DNA of 64,000 nt, taken from positions 141,981,148-142,045,147 of the forward strand of contig CM077665.1 in the NCBI GenBank assembly GCA_039707655.1, read 5' to 3'. The notes under the pieces are model-generated. The model was not told the origin of the DNA, did not search any database, and was given only the letters and a program-made list of their open reading frames with translations. Shown here one piece after another: positions 47,957 through 60,014 of this stretch. The translations under genes were made by a program, and so were the position numbers. Position 1 is the stretch's first letter, and each line of letters starts with the position of its first letter. The stretch is from Elymus sibiricus (lineage: Eukaryota > Streptophyta > Magnoliopsida > Poales > Poaceae).

Positions 47957-49039
47957 CTATGGCCATGGCTGAAAATAATCATCTCCTGAATACTCCGGAA
48001 GATACTGAGGGTTCCATTGGTTGGTGAGCTCCTGTGGCTCCCACTGAAAAACTGGATCCCGATACGGATCAAGGGCTGGTGCCGACTCAGGTGCTGGGGG
48101 TTGCGACAGACCCCAATATCTGTAGATGTCCTCGGGTATAATAGTGTACCTGCCTGAATGGATATCGAACAAAGAGGAAGCAGGCAGAATAATAATCTCA
48201 CAAGTACCCTGACTAAATACTAAATTGTAAAGCAGCCTCCTATCATTATCCTTCCTAATAAAATCATGTGCTACCATACTGTCATAGTCTAAATATCTCG
48301 TAGGTAACAGCATTTCCTCTTCCTCGTCAAGCCTAATGGGTATCTCAAAGTGTTTGGCTAGATGAGATGCATAGATACCTCCGAATATGGGGCCCTTCGA
48401 ACGGTTTAAGTTCAACCGTTGGGCCACTATAGCGCCCGGACTAAAAGTTCTATCAGGAAGTAAGGCGTGGCGTAGAATGGCGAGGTCGGGAGCACTGAGG
48501 CTTCCACTCTCCCCTTGACAAACTAAACATCTCCCCGCAAATAATGAATAATAGCGTAGAATAGGAAAATGTAAACTAGCTGCTCTTGCCTTTGACACCC
48601 CTCTCTCTTCCCCCATAGTGCTTGCGGCAATGAAGTCCTCCATGTCTCCAGGACGTGGTTCACTGATGCTGCCCTCATAAGGTATTTTGTAAATATTGCA
48701 AAAATCATAAAGGTTCATCTCCTTAGGCACATCATATAAATAAAACTCTACCATGGGAGGATTCTTCCTAGGATAAAAATGAAAGTTTTGCATGAAGATA
48801 TTAGTGAGTAGGAGGTACTGGTCACACTTATCGTTGAGGAAGTCGGTGATGCCTGCATTCTTTGCCAAATAATAGAAATCTTCATAAATTCCAGCCGCCC
48901 TCAAGAATGCATCGCTTGGCCATTCGCACGGCCGAACCTCCGCGACGCGAGGAAGATTGTATTTGGGCTTCTTCTTCACTTCATTTTCATCTTCTTTAGA
49001 GCCCCGGCTTGAGGAGCCTCTTAACAATCTCCTCATCAT
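47957..49039 (-). CDS. 360-codon extra ORF of E2, intact
   Basis: A complete ATG-to-stop frame that begins MMRRLLRG and ends FQPWP. It occupies the same position as the 340-codon ORF of E1 and E3 and shares its plan: RPCEWPS near the start, a YLYDV/Y-type core, LHFP..RYYSLFAGRC, PDLAIL, a GAIVAQRL..FGGIYA block and a basic-aromatic C-terminal region. Overall identity to the E1 version is low (about a third by eye). It is the only copy here with both an initiator ATG and no internal stop. Function unknown; no transmembrane segment or catalytic motif is evident. Intactness next to a deleted gag suggests recent activity or trans use. Confidence 0.75.
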   Translation of the reverse strand: MMRRLLRGSSSRGSKEDENEVKKKPKYNLPRVAEVRPCEWPSDAFLRAAGIYEDFYYLAKNAGITDFLNDKCDQYLLLTNIFMQNFHFYPRKNPPMVEFYLYDVPKEMNLYDFCNIYKIPYEGSISEPRPGDMEDFIAASTMGEERGVSKARAASLHFPILRYYSLFAGRCLVCQGESGSLSAPDLAILRHALLPDRTFSPGAIVAQRLNLNRSKGPIFGGIYASHLAKHFEIPIRLDEEEEMLLPTRYLDYDSMVAHDFIRKDNDRRLLYNLVFSQGTCEIIILPASSLFDIHSGRYTIIPEDIYRYWGLSQPPAPESAPALDPYRDPVFQWEPQELTNQWNPQYLPEYSGDDYFQPWP

Positions 49040-49847
49040 TTCTTTCCCTAGAAAATTTCTGAAATTTTTAGTGACTCAAAATAAAGGTGAACAAAACTCA
49101 ACAAAACTTATAGCAACTACTCCCACAAGTGCCTAGAGGATATATCATGCATCAAAACTACTTGGGACCATACAAATTTGACATGCAAGCTCAAGAACAA
49201 GGTCACCACAGCAGGAAAAATTTGCAATATATGAATCACTAGAACAAAAACTAATTGGACCATTGGAGGAGTCACATACCGAAGAACAATCCCCTAGAAT
49301 AGTTTTGCAAATGGAGCTTTGCACAAGGAGATAAAAAATGGCAACAAAATGAGCTAGAACACGGGTTTGAGCAATGGTGGGATTTTTTCTGGAGGAAGAC
49401 GAAGTGGATGGGTGCTGGAATAAGTGAGGGGGGCCTACGTGGGACCCACAAGCCAGGGGGCGCAACCAGGGGGTGGGCGCGCCCTGCAGGCTTGTGGCCC
49501 ACTGGTGCAGCCCCCTGATGTGTTCTCAATGCCAGAAATTCGAAAATAATCCAGAAAAAATCATACTACATTTTCAGGGCATTTTGAGAACTTTTATTTT
49601 CTGGTCACTTTTTTATTGCACGGATAAATCAGAAAACAGGAAAATAATAGCATTTTTACTGAATTAAAACTAAATAACAGAAAGTAAAAGTTGGGTACAG
49701 AAGGTTGTGCCTCCAAAATTCATCCATCTCATGCTCATCAAAAAGAATCCATCAATAAGGTTGATCAGGTCTTATTGACAAACTTTTTTCGAGTGACATG
49801 GAACCGGAGAATTTTCGAATAACACTAGGTTACCTCAATGGGGATAT
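49040..49847 (-). other. E2 leader upstream of the 360-codon ORF
   Basis: Closely matches 9142-9931, including the GC-rich patch (49425-49515), although the ORF beside it has diverged. It ends with the last bases of gag-pro at the deletion junction. No gene. Confidence 0.7.
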
Positions 49848-50860
49848 GCAACAGTTTTCGAGGGTAGAGTATTCAACCCAAATTTATTGATTCGACACAA
49901 GGGGAGCCAAAGAATATTCTCGAGTATTAGCAGCTGAGTTGTAAATTCAACCACACCTGAAAGACTTAGTATCTGCAGCAAAGTATTTAGTAGCAAAGTA
50001 GTATGGAAGTAACGGTAATGATGGCAAAAGTGACAGTAGCAGATTTGTAGTGATTGTAACAGTAGCAATGGAAAAGTAACTTAGCAAAGATCAATATGTG
50101 AAAAGCTCGTAGGCAATGGATCAGTAATGGATAATTATGTCAGATGGCATTCATCATGCAACGGATATAACATAGGGTGACACATAACTAGCTCCAATTC
50201 ATCAATGTAATGTAGGCATGTATTCCATATATAGTCATACGTGCTTATGGAAAAGAACATGCATGACATCTTTTGTCCTACCCTGCCATGGCAGCGGGGT
50301 CCTAATGGAAACTAAGGGATATTAAGGCCTCCTTTTAATAGAGAACCAGACCAAAGCATTAGCACTTAGTGAATACATGAACTCCTCAAACTACGGTAAT
50401 CACCGGAAAGAATCCCAGTTATTGTCACCCTGGGGGATGCGGATCATAAATCGTAATAGGTGTCTACAACTTGTAAGATAGGATCAAGAACACATATATA
50501 TTCATGAAAACATAATAGGTTCAGATCTGAAATCATGGCACTCGGGCCCTAGTGACAAGCATTAAGCATTGCAAAGTCATAGCAACATCAATCTCAGAAC
50601 ATAGTGGATACTAGGGATCAAACCCTAACTAAACTAACTCGATTAGATGGTAATTCTCATCCAACCCATCACCGTCCAGCAATCCTACGATGGAATTACT
50701 CACGAACGGCAAAGAGCATCATGAAATTGGTGATGAAGGATGGTTGGTGATGACGACGGCGTCGATTTCCCCTCTCCGGAGCCCAAAACAGACTCCAGAT
50801 CTGCCCTCCCGAGGAAGAACAGGAGGTGGCGGCGGCTCCGTATCGTAAAACGCGATGAAC
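49848..50860 (-). repeat. E2 5' LTR, both ends truncated
   Basis: Starts at a GCA microhomology (49848-49850) shared by the gag end and the LTR, and stops at 50860, at the LTR position equivalent to 58977 in E3. U3 and the TATA box are missing. Confidence 0.88.
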
Positions 50861-50916
50861 GCTTTCCATGTACACACCAAATAGAGGGGCCATGATGAGG
50901 GTTCCATAGCCCTGGA
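50861..50916. other. 56-bp filler at the head-to-head junction
   Basis: Unique DNA between two inverted truncated LTRs. I find no match to it elsewhere in the window. It contains no recognisable terminus. Confidence 0.7.
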
Positions 50917-51936
50917 ATACGGAGCCGCCGCCACCTCCTATTCTTCCTCGGGAGGGCAGATCTGGAGTCTGTTTTGGGCTCCGGAGTGGGGAAATCGACG
51001 CCGTCGTCATCACCAACCATCCTTCATCACCAATTTCATGATGCTCTCCGCTATTCGTGAGTAATTCCATTGTAGGCTTGCTAGACGGTGATGGGTTGGA
51101 TGAGATTTACCATGTAATTGAATTAGTTTTCTTAGGGTTTGATCCCTAGTATCCACTATGTTCTGGGATTGATGTTGCTATGACTTTGCTATGCTTAATG
51201 CTTGTCACTAGGGCCCGAGTGCCATGATTTCAGATCTGAACCTATTATGTTTTCATGAATATATATGTGTTCTTGATCCTATCTTGCAAGTTGTAGACAC
51301 CTATTACGAGTTATGATCCGCATCCCCCAGGGTGACAATAACTGGGATTCTTTCCGATGATTACCGTAGTTTGAGGAGTTCATGTATTCACTAAGTGATA
51401 ATGCTTTGGTACGGTTCTCTATTAAAAGGTGGCCTTAATATCCCTTAGTTTCCATTAGGACCCCGCTACCACGGGAGGGTAGGACAAAAGAGTCATGCAA
51501 GTTCTTTTCCATAAGCACGTATGACTATATATGGAATACATGCCTACTTTACATTGATGAATTGGAGCTAGTTCTGTGTCACCCTATGTTATAACCGTTG
51601 CATGATGAATGCCATCTGACATAATTATACATCACTGATCCATTGCCTACGAGCTTTTCACATTTTGGTCTTGGCTAAGTTACTTTTCCGTTGCCACTGT
51701 TACGATTGCTACAAAACTGCTACTGTTACGTTTGCCACCATTACCGTTACTTCCGTACTACTTTGCTACTAAATACTTTGCTGCAGATATTAAGTCTTTC
51801 AGGTGTGGTTGAATTGACAACTCAGCTGCTAATACTCGAGAATATTCTTTGGCTCCCCTTGTGTCGAATCAATAAATTTGGGTTGAATACTCTACCCTCG
51901 AAAACTGTTGCGATCCCCTATACTTGTGGGTTATCA
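50917..51936 (+). repeat. E3 5' LTR, U3 side missing
   Basis: Begins at the LTR position equivalent to 58994 and ends GTTATCA at 51936. It forms a long inverted repeat with 49848-50860. Confidence 0.92.
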
Positions 51937-51947
51937 AGACCTTTTTC

Positions 51948-51966
51948 TGGCGCCGTTGCCGGGGAG
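51948..51966 (+). promoter_or_regulatory. E3 primer-binding site
   Basis: TGGCGCCGTTGCCGGGGAG, 11 bp after the LTR, identical to that of E1. Confidence 0.85.
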
Positions 51967-52014
51967 CATAGCTCTATTCTCTGAGTCACTTAGGATTTAT
52001 ATCTGTTGATCACT

Positions 52015-54769
52015 ATGAAGAATCTGAAAGACCCAAAAACCAAGATCTATCCCTCTACTACGAGGGGAGGTAAGGAACTGCCATCTAGCTCTGCACTTGA
52101 TTCACCTTCTGTTATGAGTAAATTTGCAACACCACCACGTGCTATTGAGTCTGATATGTCGCAAGTAATTGATGATGCCACTTCTACTATGCATGATGCT
52201 TATGATGATACTTTGCTTGATAATACTGTGCCACTGGGTGAATTTCTTGATGAACAAATTGCTAGGGTCAATGTTGAAACTGATGATATTTCTGAAACGG
52301 ATGAAATTATTGAAACTGAACACTATGAGACACCTGCTAGACCTTGCTCTCCTAGATATGAATTGCCTGATATACCTGAGGGTTATGTTATGAAGGGAGA
52401 GGTAGCTAGGGACTTTCTTGCTTGTAAGGATAGAGATGATCTTAAGAAATTGCTATGCAAGTGGAAGGAAAAATCTTTGAATGCTAGAATGCAATATGAT
52501 CCTCAGTTTGGTACTTCACCTATCTTTGTTACTGATAAGGATTATGAATTCTCTGTTGATCCTGAGTTAATTACTTTGGTTGAATCTGATCCTTTCCATG
52601 GTTATGAATCTGAAATTGTTGTGGCACATCTTACTAAATTGAATTATATAGCCACCCTATTTACTCATGAGGAAAAAATTCGTTATTACTATATTCTTAA
52701 GTTGTTTCCTTTCTCATTAAAGGGTGATGCTAATATATGGTTTAATTCTCTTGCTCCTGGTTGTGTGCGTAGTCCCCAGGATATGATATATTACTTCTCT
52801 GAAAAGTATTTTCCTGCCCATAAGAAACAAGCTGCCTTGCAGGAAATATTTAACTTTGTGCAAATTGAAGAAGAGAGTCTCCCACAAGCTTGGGGGAGGC
52901 TTCTCCAATTACTTAATGCTTTGCCTGATCATCCTCTCAAGAAAAACGAAATACTTGATATCTTTTATAATGGACTAAACGATGCTTCTAGGGACCACCT
53001 AGATAGCTGTGCTGGTTGTGTTTTAAGGGAACGAATTGTTGAACAAGCTGAACTACTATTGAATAATATATTGAGCAATGATAATGATTGGACTATTCCC
53101 GAACCACCTCCAAAGCCAACTCCGAAGAAAAGAGGTATTCTATTTCTCAGTCCTGAAGATATGCAAGAGGCAAAGAAATCTAAGAAAGAAAAATGTATTA
53201 AAGCTGAAGATGTTAAGAATCTACAACCTATTGAAGAAATACATGGTCTTGATAACCCGACACAGGTAGTAGAGGTAAATTCTCTCCGTAGAGTTGATGA
53301 AGGTGATATTCCTTATAATAAGTCTGCTAGCCAATGCTTGGATGAGTTTGATAACTTTATTGTTAAGCAAGAAAATTTCAATGCTTATGTTAGTAGACAA
53401 TTGAAACATAATGCTTACATGCTTGATCGCTTAGGTGAATATATGAGTAGAACTATCAATGATCTTAAGCTTATTAGTAAACATGCTTCCATGGTAACTA
53501 CTCAAGTAGAACAAGTACTTAAGGCACAAAATGATTTGCTTAATGAGATGGATGGTAAGAACAATGATCATTCTGTTAGAGTTGTGACTAGAGGTGGTAG
53601 AATGACTCAGGAACCTTTGTATCCGGAGGGCCATCCTAAGAGAATAGAGAAAGATTCTCAAAGAATTAATACTGATGCACCTAGTCGTCCCAGTAATAAA
53701 AGGAAAAAAGAATGACGATAGGACTTTGCATGCTGCTAGTGAACCTGTTATAGATACGCATGAAAACCCAAATCATATTTCTATTTCTGATGCTGAGACA
53801 CAATCTGGTAATGAACATGAGCCTAGTGATAATATTAATGATGATGTTCATGTTGATGCTCAACCTAGTAATGATAATGATGTGGAGATTGAACCTGCTA
53901 TTGATCTTGATAACCCACAACCTAACAATAAAAGATATGATAAAAGAGACTTCGTTGATAGGAAGCATGGTAAGGAAAGAGAACCTTGGGTTCAGAAACC
54001 CATGCCCTTTCCTCCTAAACCATCAAAGAAAAAGGATGATGAGGATTTTGAGCGCTTTGTTGAAATGCTTAGACCTGTCTTTTTGCGTATGCGCTTGACT
54101 GATATTCTGAAAATGTCTCCTTATGCTAAGTATATGAAAGATATTGTGACAAATAAAAGAAAGATACCGGAAGCTGAGATTTCCACCATGCTTGCTAATT
54201 ATACTTTTAAGGGTGGAGTGCCAAAGAAACTAGGAGATCCCGGAGTACCTACTACACCATGCTCTATTAAAAGAAATTATGTTAAAACTGCTTTATGTGA
54301 TCTTGGAGCTGGTGTTAGTGTTATGCCTTTCTCTTTATATCGTAGACTTGATTTGAATAAGTTGACACCTACCGAAATGTCTTTGCAAATGGCTAATAAA
54401 TCAACTGCTTTACCCATCGGTATTTGCGAGGATGTGCCTGTCGTAGTTGCAAATGTTACTATCCTAATGGACTTTGTTATTCTTGATATTCCCGAGGACG
54501 ATAGTATGTCGATCATCCTTGGTAGACCTTTTTTGAACACTGCAGGGGATGTTGTTCATTGCAACAAGGGCAATGTCACTTTTCATGTTAATGGTAATGA
54601 GCATACGGTGCACTTTCCGAAGAAACAACCTCAAGTTCATAGTATCAACTCCATTGAAAAAAATTCGATGATTATTATTGGAGATTTTGAATTCCTTCTC
54701 CCTACTGCCAAAAAGAAATATGATATACTTATTGTTGGGGACATGCATATCCCCATTGAGGTAACCTAG
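52015..54769 (+). pseudogene. E3 gag-protease, one frameshift
   Basis: From ATG at 52015: a lysine-rich start, an acidic stretch, the gag capsid-type domain (about 52620-53030; VVAHLTKL to LDSCAG), a coiled-coil-like linker, then the protease domain (54260-54620) with DLGAG and a Ser-Ile-ILGRPFL block, and the natural TAG at 54767. About 918 codons in all. A sixth A in the A-run near 53702-53710 (five in E1) shifts the frame and causes a stop at 53713. E1 nonsense sites are CGA and CAA here, so each copy died separately. No zinc knuckle is seen. The product should form particles and cleave itself; polymerase must come from elsewhere. Confidence 0.92.
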
Positions 54770-55556
54770 TGTTATTCAAAAATTCTCCGGTTCCGTGTCA
54801 CTCGAAAAAAGTTTGTCAATAAGACTTGATCAACCTTATTGATGGATTCTTTTTGATGAGCATGAGATGGATGAATTTAGGAGGCACAACCTTCTGTACC
54901 CAACTTTTACTTTCTATTATTTAGATTTCAATAAAGTAAAAATGCTATTATTTTTCTGTTTTCTGTTTTATCCATGCAATAAAAAAGTGACCTGAAAATA
55001 AAAGTTCTCAAAATGCCCTGAAAATGTAGTATGATTTTTTTTGGAATATTTAAGAATTTCTGGCACTGAGAACACATCAGAGAGTTGCACCAGTGGGCCA
55101 CTAGCCTGCAGGGCGCGCTCACCCCCCTAGGCGCGCCTCCTGGCTTGTGGGTCCCACGTAGGCCCCTCACTTATTCCAGCCACCATCCAGTTCGTCTTCG
55201 TCTAGAAAAAATCCCACCATTGCTCAAACCCGTGTTCTAGCTCATTTTGCTGCCATTTTCGATCTCCTTGTGCAAAGCTCCATTTGCAAAACTGTTTTGA
55301 GGGATTGATCTTCGGTATGTGACTCCTCCAATGGTCCAATTAGTTTTTGCCTTAGTGCTTTATATATTGCAATTTTTTGCTGCGGTGGTGACCTTGTTCT
55401 TGAGCTTGCATGTCAAATCTGTATGATCCCAAGTAGTTTTGATGCATGATATAGCCTCTAAGCACTTGTGGGAGTAGTTGCTATAAGTTTCATTGAGTTT
55501 TGTTCACCTTTATTTTGAGTCACTAAAAATTTCAGAAATTTTTCAGAGAAAGAAAG
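54770..55556 (+). promoter_or_regulatory. LTR-like leader with candidate intron before the extra ORF
   Basis: The order of motifs parallels the family's LTR: an AATAAAAGTTCTC block, then AATATTTAAGAATTTCTGGC, a GC-rich segment with GGCGCGCC and CTTGTGGG (55100-55170), then a pyrimidine-rich stretch. A donor (GT at 55315) and acceptor (AG ending 55546) would remove about 232 bp and put the ORF start 10 bp downstream. This could be an internal promoter or a spliced subgenomic leader. Function is inferred. Confidence 0.4.
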
Positions 55557-56582
55557 ATGTTGAGGAGAATATACCTAGGTGGTTCCTCGAGCAAGAAGAC
55601 CCCAAGACTCGTGATACGTGAGCCCGACTTTGAACCGCCGAGGGAAGCTCAAGTGCGGCCTTGTGAATGGCCGTCGAATCAATTCATGGTTCAAGCCGGT
55701 TTCAAGGAAGAATTTTACACGTACATACAAAATGCCGGCCTTGAAGATTTCGTTTCAGACCAATGCAAGCAATATTATCAACTCATTGATTCCTTCGTGC
55801 GGAGGTTTGAATTTTCATCCAGGCGTAATACGCATTCTGTTCTATTTAATCTTTATGATGAATCATATACCATGGACCTGGAAGATTTTAATGATGCACG
55901 CAAAATCCCACAATGTGGCAGCCATAGTGACCCTCACAAAACTGAATATAATGATTTCCTTGCTAGCATCACTGTGGGAGAAACTAGAAACATTACACAG
56001 GCCACCTTGTGGAGCATTCACTTTCCTGCTATACACTATTTTGTTCTTTTCATAGGTAGATGTATTAACGGTAAACATGAACATAGCCACCTTTGTGTAC
56101 CTGATCTTAGTATTCTTAAGAGTGCGGTAATGGGAGACAGGCGATATAACTTGGGGGCTATTATTGCTAGGAGGGTACATAAAAATGCTAAGGATGGAGA
56201 TTTCTTTGGCGGGATTTATGCCACCCGTGTAGCTAATTATCTTGGGGTACCCATAAGAGGGAATGATATTGAGTTACCACCTGCTTTTCTTGATTATGAG
56301 GCTATGGTGCGCTACCAGTTTCTTGAGAGGAACGAATAGTCCCTCCTGTACCGACTAATTTTTGACAGACGGTGTGCTGTCCATATTACCCTTCCTGCAC
56401 CTGCCTTCTTTAACTTTCAGGAAAAACGGAGACACTTTATAACCAGAGAGGAGGCAAACGAGTATGAGAGAGAGGCGAAAGCCGCTCGCCTCCGCGCTGC
56501 AGCCGTTCAAGCGGTAGCCGCCGTAGCCCAGTACAACCCCAACTATGACTTTGGATATTATCCGGGCCAGCCATGGCCCTAG
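55557..56582 (+). pseudogene. 340-codon extra ORF of E3, one premature stop
   Basis: Has the ATG missing from the E1 copies. It is open to 56336, then TAG at 56337-56339 where E1 has CAG (Gln), then open to the shared GQPWP end near 56582. About 90% identical to the E1 version. It carries the same RPCEWPS, GRC and FGGIYATR blocks. The role is unknown. Confidence 0.85.
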
Positions 56583-58630
56583 ACCAACTTAGGTCAAAAG
56601 CCTAAACTTGGGGGAGTACGTATTCCTCACCGACATTACATTCATGTTCACACACTCATTTTAGTTGTCGTTGTTCATACTTTTTCATTGTACCATCCAT
56701 CGTATTTCATTTCTTCTTTCCGCTTTCTTCTTGTGTGTTTAATTAACCTTGAGAAAATCCAAAAATATTTAGTTCTAGCTTTACCTTTTAGTTGTTTAGT
56801 AGTATCATTAAAAAGAAAACCCAAAAATATTTCTCGTTCTTCTTTTGCTTGTTGGGAGCTTTCCCGTGTAAATAGTTTTTCTCGTTCTTGTTTTGAAATT
56901 TCTTTTCTTTGGGTAGTAAGGAGAAGACCACAATGAAAATGTTGAGTGGCTCTCATATGCATTATTGTTTATTTTATAGAGAGCCCATATTACCTTGCCT
57001 TCTGCTTTGAGTTATTGTTTGCAGATTCCAGCTTAGTCCAACGCACGTGCACTCTTATTATTATTCACACTGTTCGGTCGTGCGAGTGAAAGGCAATAAT
57101 GACGATACATGATGAAATGATTGAGATGGAGAAAAGCTGGTATGAACTTGACCTATTTTGTTTTTGTAAATATGATTAGCTCATCGTTCTGGATTCAGCT
57201 CGTTATGGATGAAACATGTTTGCAATGACAACTAGAGATTATAGTTACTCATGCCATGCTTAATTAGCTAAGAGTGTATAATGGTTTGTCTTGAGTGCCA
57301 ACATGCATTTTAAAATGGTTGAGATGTGGTATGATAGGATGGTATCCTCCTCTGAATGATTCAAGTGGCTTGATTTGGCACATGTTCACGCATGTAGTTG
57401 AAACAAAATCAACATAGCCTCCAAGATATTTATGTTCATGGTGATTTATATCCTACTCATGCTTGCATTCAAAGTTGGTTAATCTCAATGCATTTTTATG
57501 ACTTTTGTCGCTCTCTAGTTGGTCGCTTCCCAGTCTCTTGCTAGCCTTCACTTGTACTAAGCGGGAATACTGCTTGTGCATCCATTTCCATAAACCCAAA
57601 GTTTCTCCATATGAGTCCACCATACCTACCTATATGCGGTATTTACCCGCCATTCCAAGTAAATTTGCATGTGCCAAACTCTAAACCTTCAAATAAAAGT
57701 CTGTTTTGTATGCCCGAATCGCTCATCTAGCGACTGGGGGCTGTCAGTATCTTCCATGCTAGGTGGGTTATTCTCACGATATGTGTTGATTCACTATCAT
57801 TCACGACATAGTGGCTGGTATTCGGGATGCCCAGTTCCATGCTCAAAATTCAAATCAAAATATAATAAAACAAAACTCCCCCAGGATTGTTGTTAGTATA
57901 GACGGTACCCGTGGATTCGGCTCGCCGTGGAGTGTGATTGATTGGTGGAGGGGGAGTAAAAACTTTACTATTCTATTTGGGAACCGCCTATAATGTATCT
58001 AGCATGGAAGATATTGAGATATCTTGGTTGTTATGTTGACAATGAAAGCATACTGCTCAAAATTATTATTCATCCCTGTTTTAAAATCTCGAGCTCTGGC
58101 ACCTCTGCAAATCAATGCTTCCCTCTGCGAAGGGCCTATCTATTTTACTTTGATGTTGAGTCATCCTCCTCTTATAAAAAGCACCAGCTAGAGAGCATCA
58201 CCGTCATTTGTATGCTTTGCATTAATTGATATTGAGTATGATTGTGACTGGATCTCTTTTACCATGAATTACAATGTCTAGTCAGTCCTTGTTCTTTAGA
58301 GGTGCTCTGCATTTATGTTTTGCGGTCTCATAAAGGGCTAGCGAGATACCAATATATCATATTGTATCATGATTGTTTTGATAAAATTGTTGTCATTCGA
58401 GATTTATTATTATTGCTCGCTAGTTGATTATGCCATTGATATGAGTAAATGTGAGACCTAAATGTTATTGTGAATGTGCTTAGTCTATAATCTTTGCTGA
58501 AAATCTGAACATCAGTTAGACATATTTACAACAACAAGATCAAACAGAGTTTGTAAAAGTTTTTCTTTATCACTTTCAGTTTGTCAACTGAATTGCTTGA
58601 GGACAAGCAATGGGTTAAGCTTGGGGCATT
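56583..58630 (+). other. E3 3' noncoding region with polypurine tract
   Basis: About 2 kb without a convincing gene, conserved with E1 and E2. The tract before the LTR is AAGCTTGGGGCATT, weaker than the AAGCTTGGGGGAGT of E4. Confidence 0.75.
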
Positions 58631-60014
58631 TGATACGTCTCCATCGTATCTACTTTTCCAAACTATTTTGCTCTTGTTTTGGACTCTAATTTGCATGATT
58701 TGAGTGGAACTAACCCGGACTGACGCTGTTTTCAGCAGAATTGCCTTGGTGTTATTTTTGTGAAGAAATAAAATTTCTCGGATTGACTTAAAAATTTACG
58801 GAGAATATTTTTGGAATTAATAAAAAAAACTGGCGAAAGAATCAACCGGAGGGGGTCCACCACCTGGCCACAAGCCAGGGGGCGCCCCCCCTCTCTTGTG
58901 GGCCCCCTGGAGCTCCGCCGACCTCAACTCCAACTCTATATATTCCTATTCGGGGAGAAAAAAATCAGAGAGAAGAGTTCATCGCGTTGCACGATACGGA
59001 GCCGCCGCCACCTCCTGTTCTTCCTCGGGAGGGCAGATCTGGAGTCTATTTTGGGCTCCGGAGAGGGGAAATCGACGCCGTCGTCATCACCAACCATCCT
59101 TCATCACCAATTTCATGATGCTCTCCGCCGTTCGTGAGTAATTCCATCGTAGGCTTGCTGGATGGTGATGGGTTGGATGAGATTTACCATGTAATCGAGT
59201 TAGTTTTGTTAGGGTTTGATCCCTAGTATCCACTATGTTCTGAGATTGATGTTGCTATGACTTTGCTATGCTTAATGCTTGTCACTAGGGCCCTTGTGCC
59301 ATGATTTCAGATCTGAACCTATTATGTTTTCATGAATATATATGTGTTCTTGATCCTATCTTGCAAGTTGTAGACACCTATTACGAGTTATGATCCGCAT
59401 CCCCCAGGGTGACAATATCTGGGATTCTTTCCGTTGATTACCGTAGTTTGAGGAGTTCATGTATTCACTAAGTGCTAATGCTTTGGTCCGGTTCTCTATT
59501 AAAAGGAGGCCTTAATATCCCTTAGTTTCCATTAGGACCCCGCTGCCACGGGACGGTAGGACAAAAGATGTCATGCAAGTTCTTTTCCATAAGCACGTAT
59601 GACTATATATGGAATGCATGCCTACATTACATTGATGAATTGGAGCTAGTTCTGTGTCACACTATGTTATAACCATTGCATGATGAATGCCATCCGACAT
59701 AATTATACATCACTGATCCATTGCCTACGAGCTTTTCATATATTGATCTTTGCTAAGTTACTTTTCCGTTGCCACTGTTACGATTGCTACAAAACAGCTA
59801 CTATTACGTTTGCCACCGTTACCGTTACTTCCATACTACTTTGCTACTAAATACTTTGCTGCAGATATTAAGTCTTTTAGGTGTGGTTGAATTGACAACT
59901 CAGCTGCTAATACTCAGGAATATTCTTTGGCTCCCCTTGTGTCGAATCAATAAATTTGGGTTGAATACTCTACCCTCGAAAACTGTTGCGATCCCCTATA
60001 CTTGTGGGTTATCA
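58631..60014 (+). repeat. E3 3' LTR, 1384 bp
   Basis: Complete, from TGATACGTCTCC to GTTATCA. TATA box at 58937-58944. Confidence 0.95.
58937..58944 (+). promoter_or_regulatory. LTR TATA box of the E1-E3 family
   Basis: TATATATT preceded by CAACTC and followed by a GGGGAGA leader; conserved at the same place in the E1 and E2 LTRs. Transcription should start about 30 bp downstream, near 58967. Confidence 0.65.

Larger units (their letters stand above)
44542..50860 (-). mobile_element. E2: E1-family element with alternative ORF and gag deletion
   Basis: Minus-strand relative of E1: full 3' LTR (44542-45929), good polypurine tract (about 45930-45947), 3' noncoding region, a 360-codon ORF, the leader, then a direct jump at 49848 into a 5' LTR truncated at 50860. 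Gag-pro, primer site and 5' leader are all missing. The 5-bp flanks of E2/E3 (GCGGG at 44537 and GGTGT at 60015) do not match. Confidence 0.88.
50917..60014 (+). mobile_element. E3: E1-family non-autonomous LTR element, plus strand
   Basis: The best full view of the family: truncated 5' LTR (50917-51936), primer site, gag-pro (frameshifted), leader, 340-codon ORF (one stop), 3' noncoding region, polypurine tract and 3' LTR (58631-60014). The internal part is 6.7 kb. No reverse transcriptase, RNase H or integrase is present anywhere. Confidence 0.93.

Noticed and set aside
44542..60014. E2 and E3 as one element with two LTRs
   Set aside because: The internal regions are in opposite orientation and the flanks do not form a target duplication.
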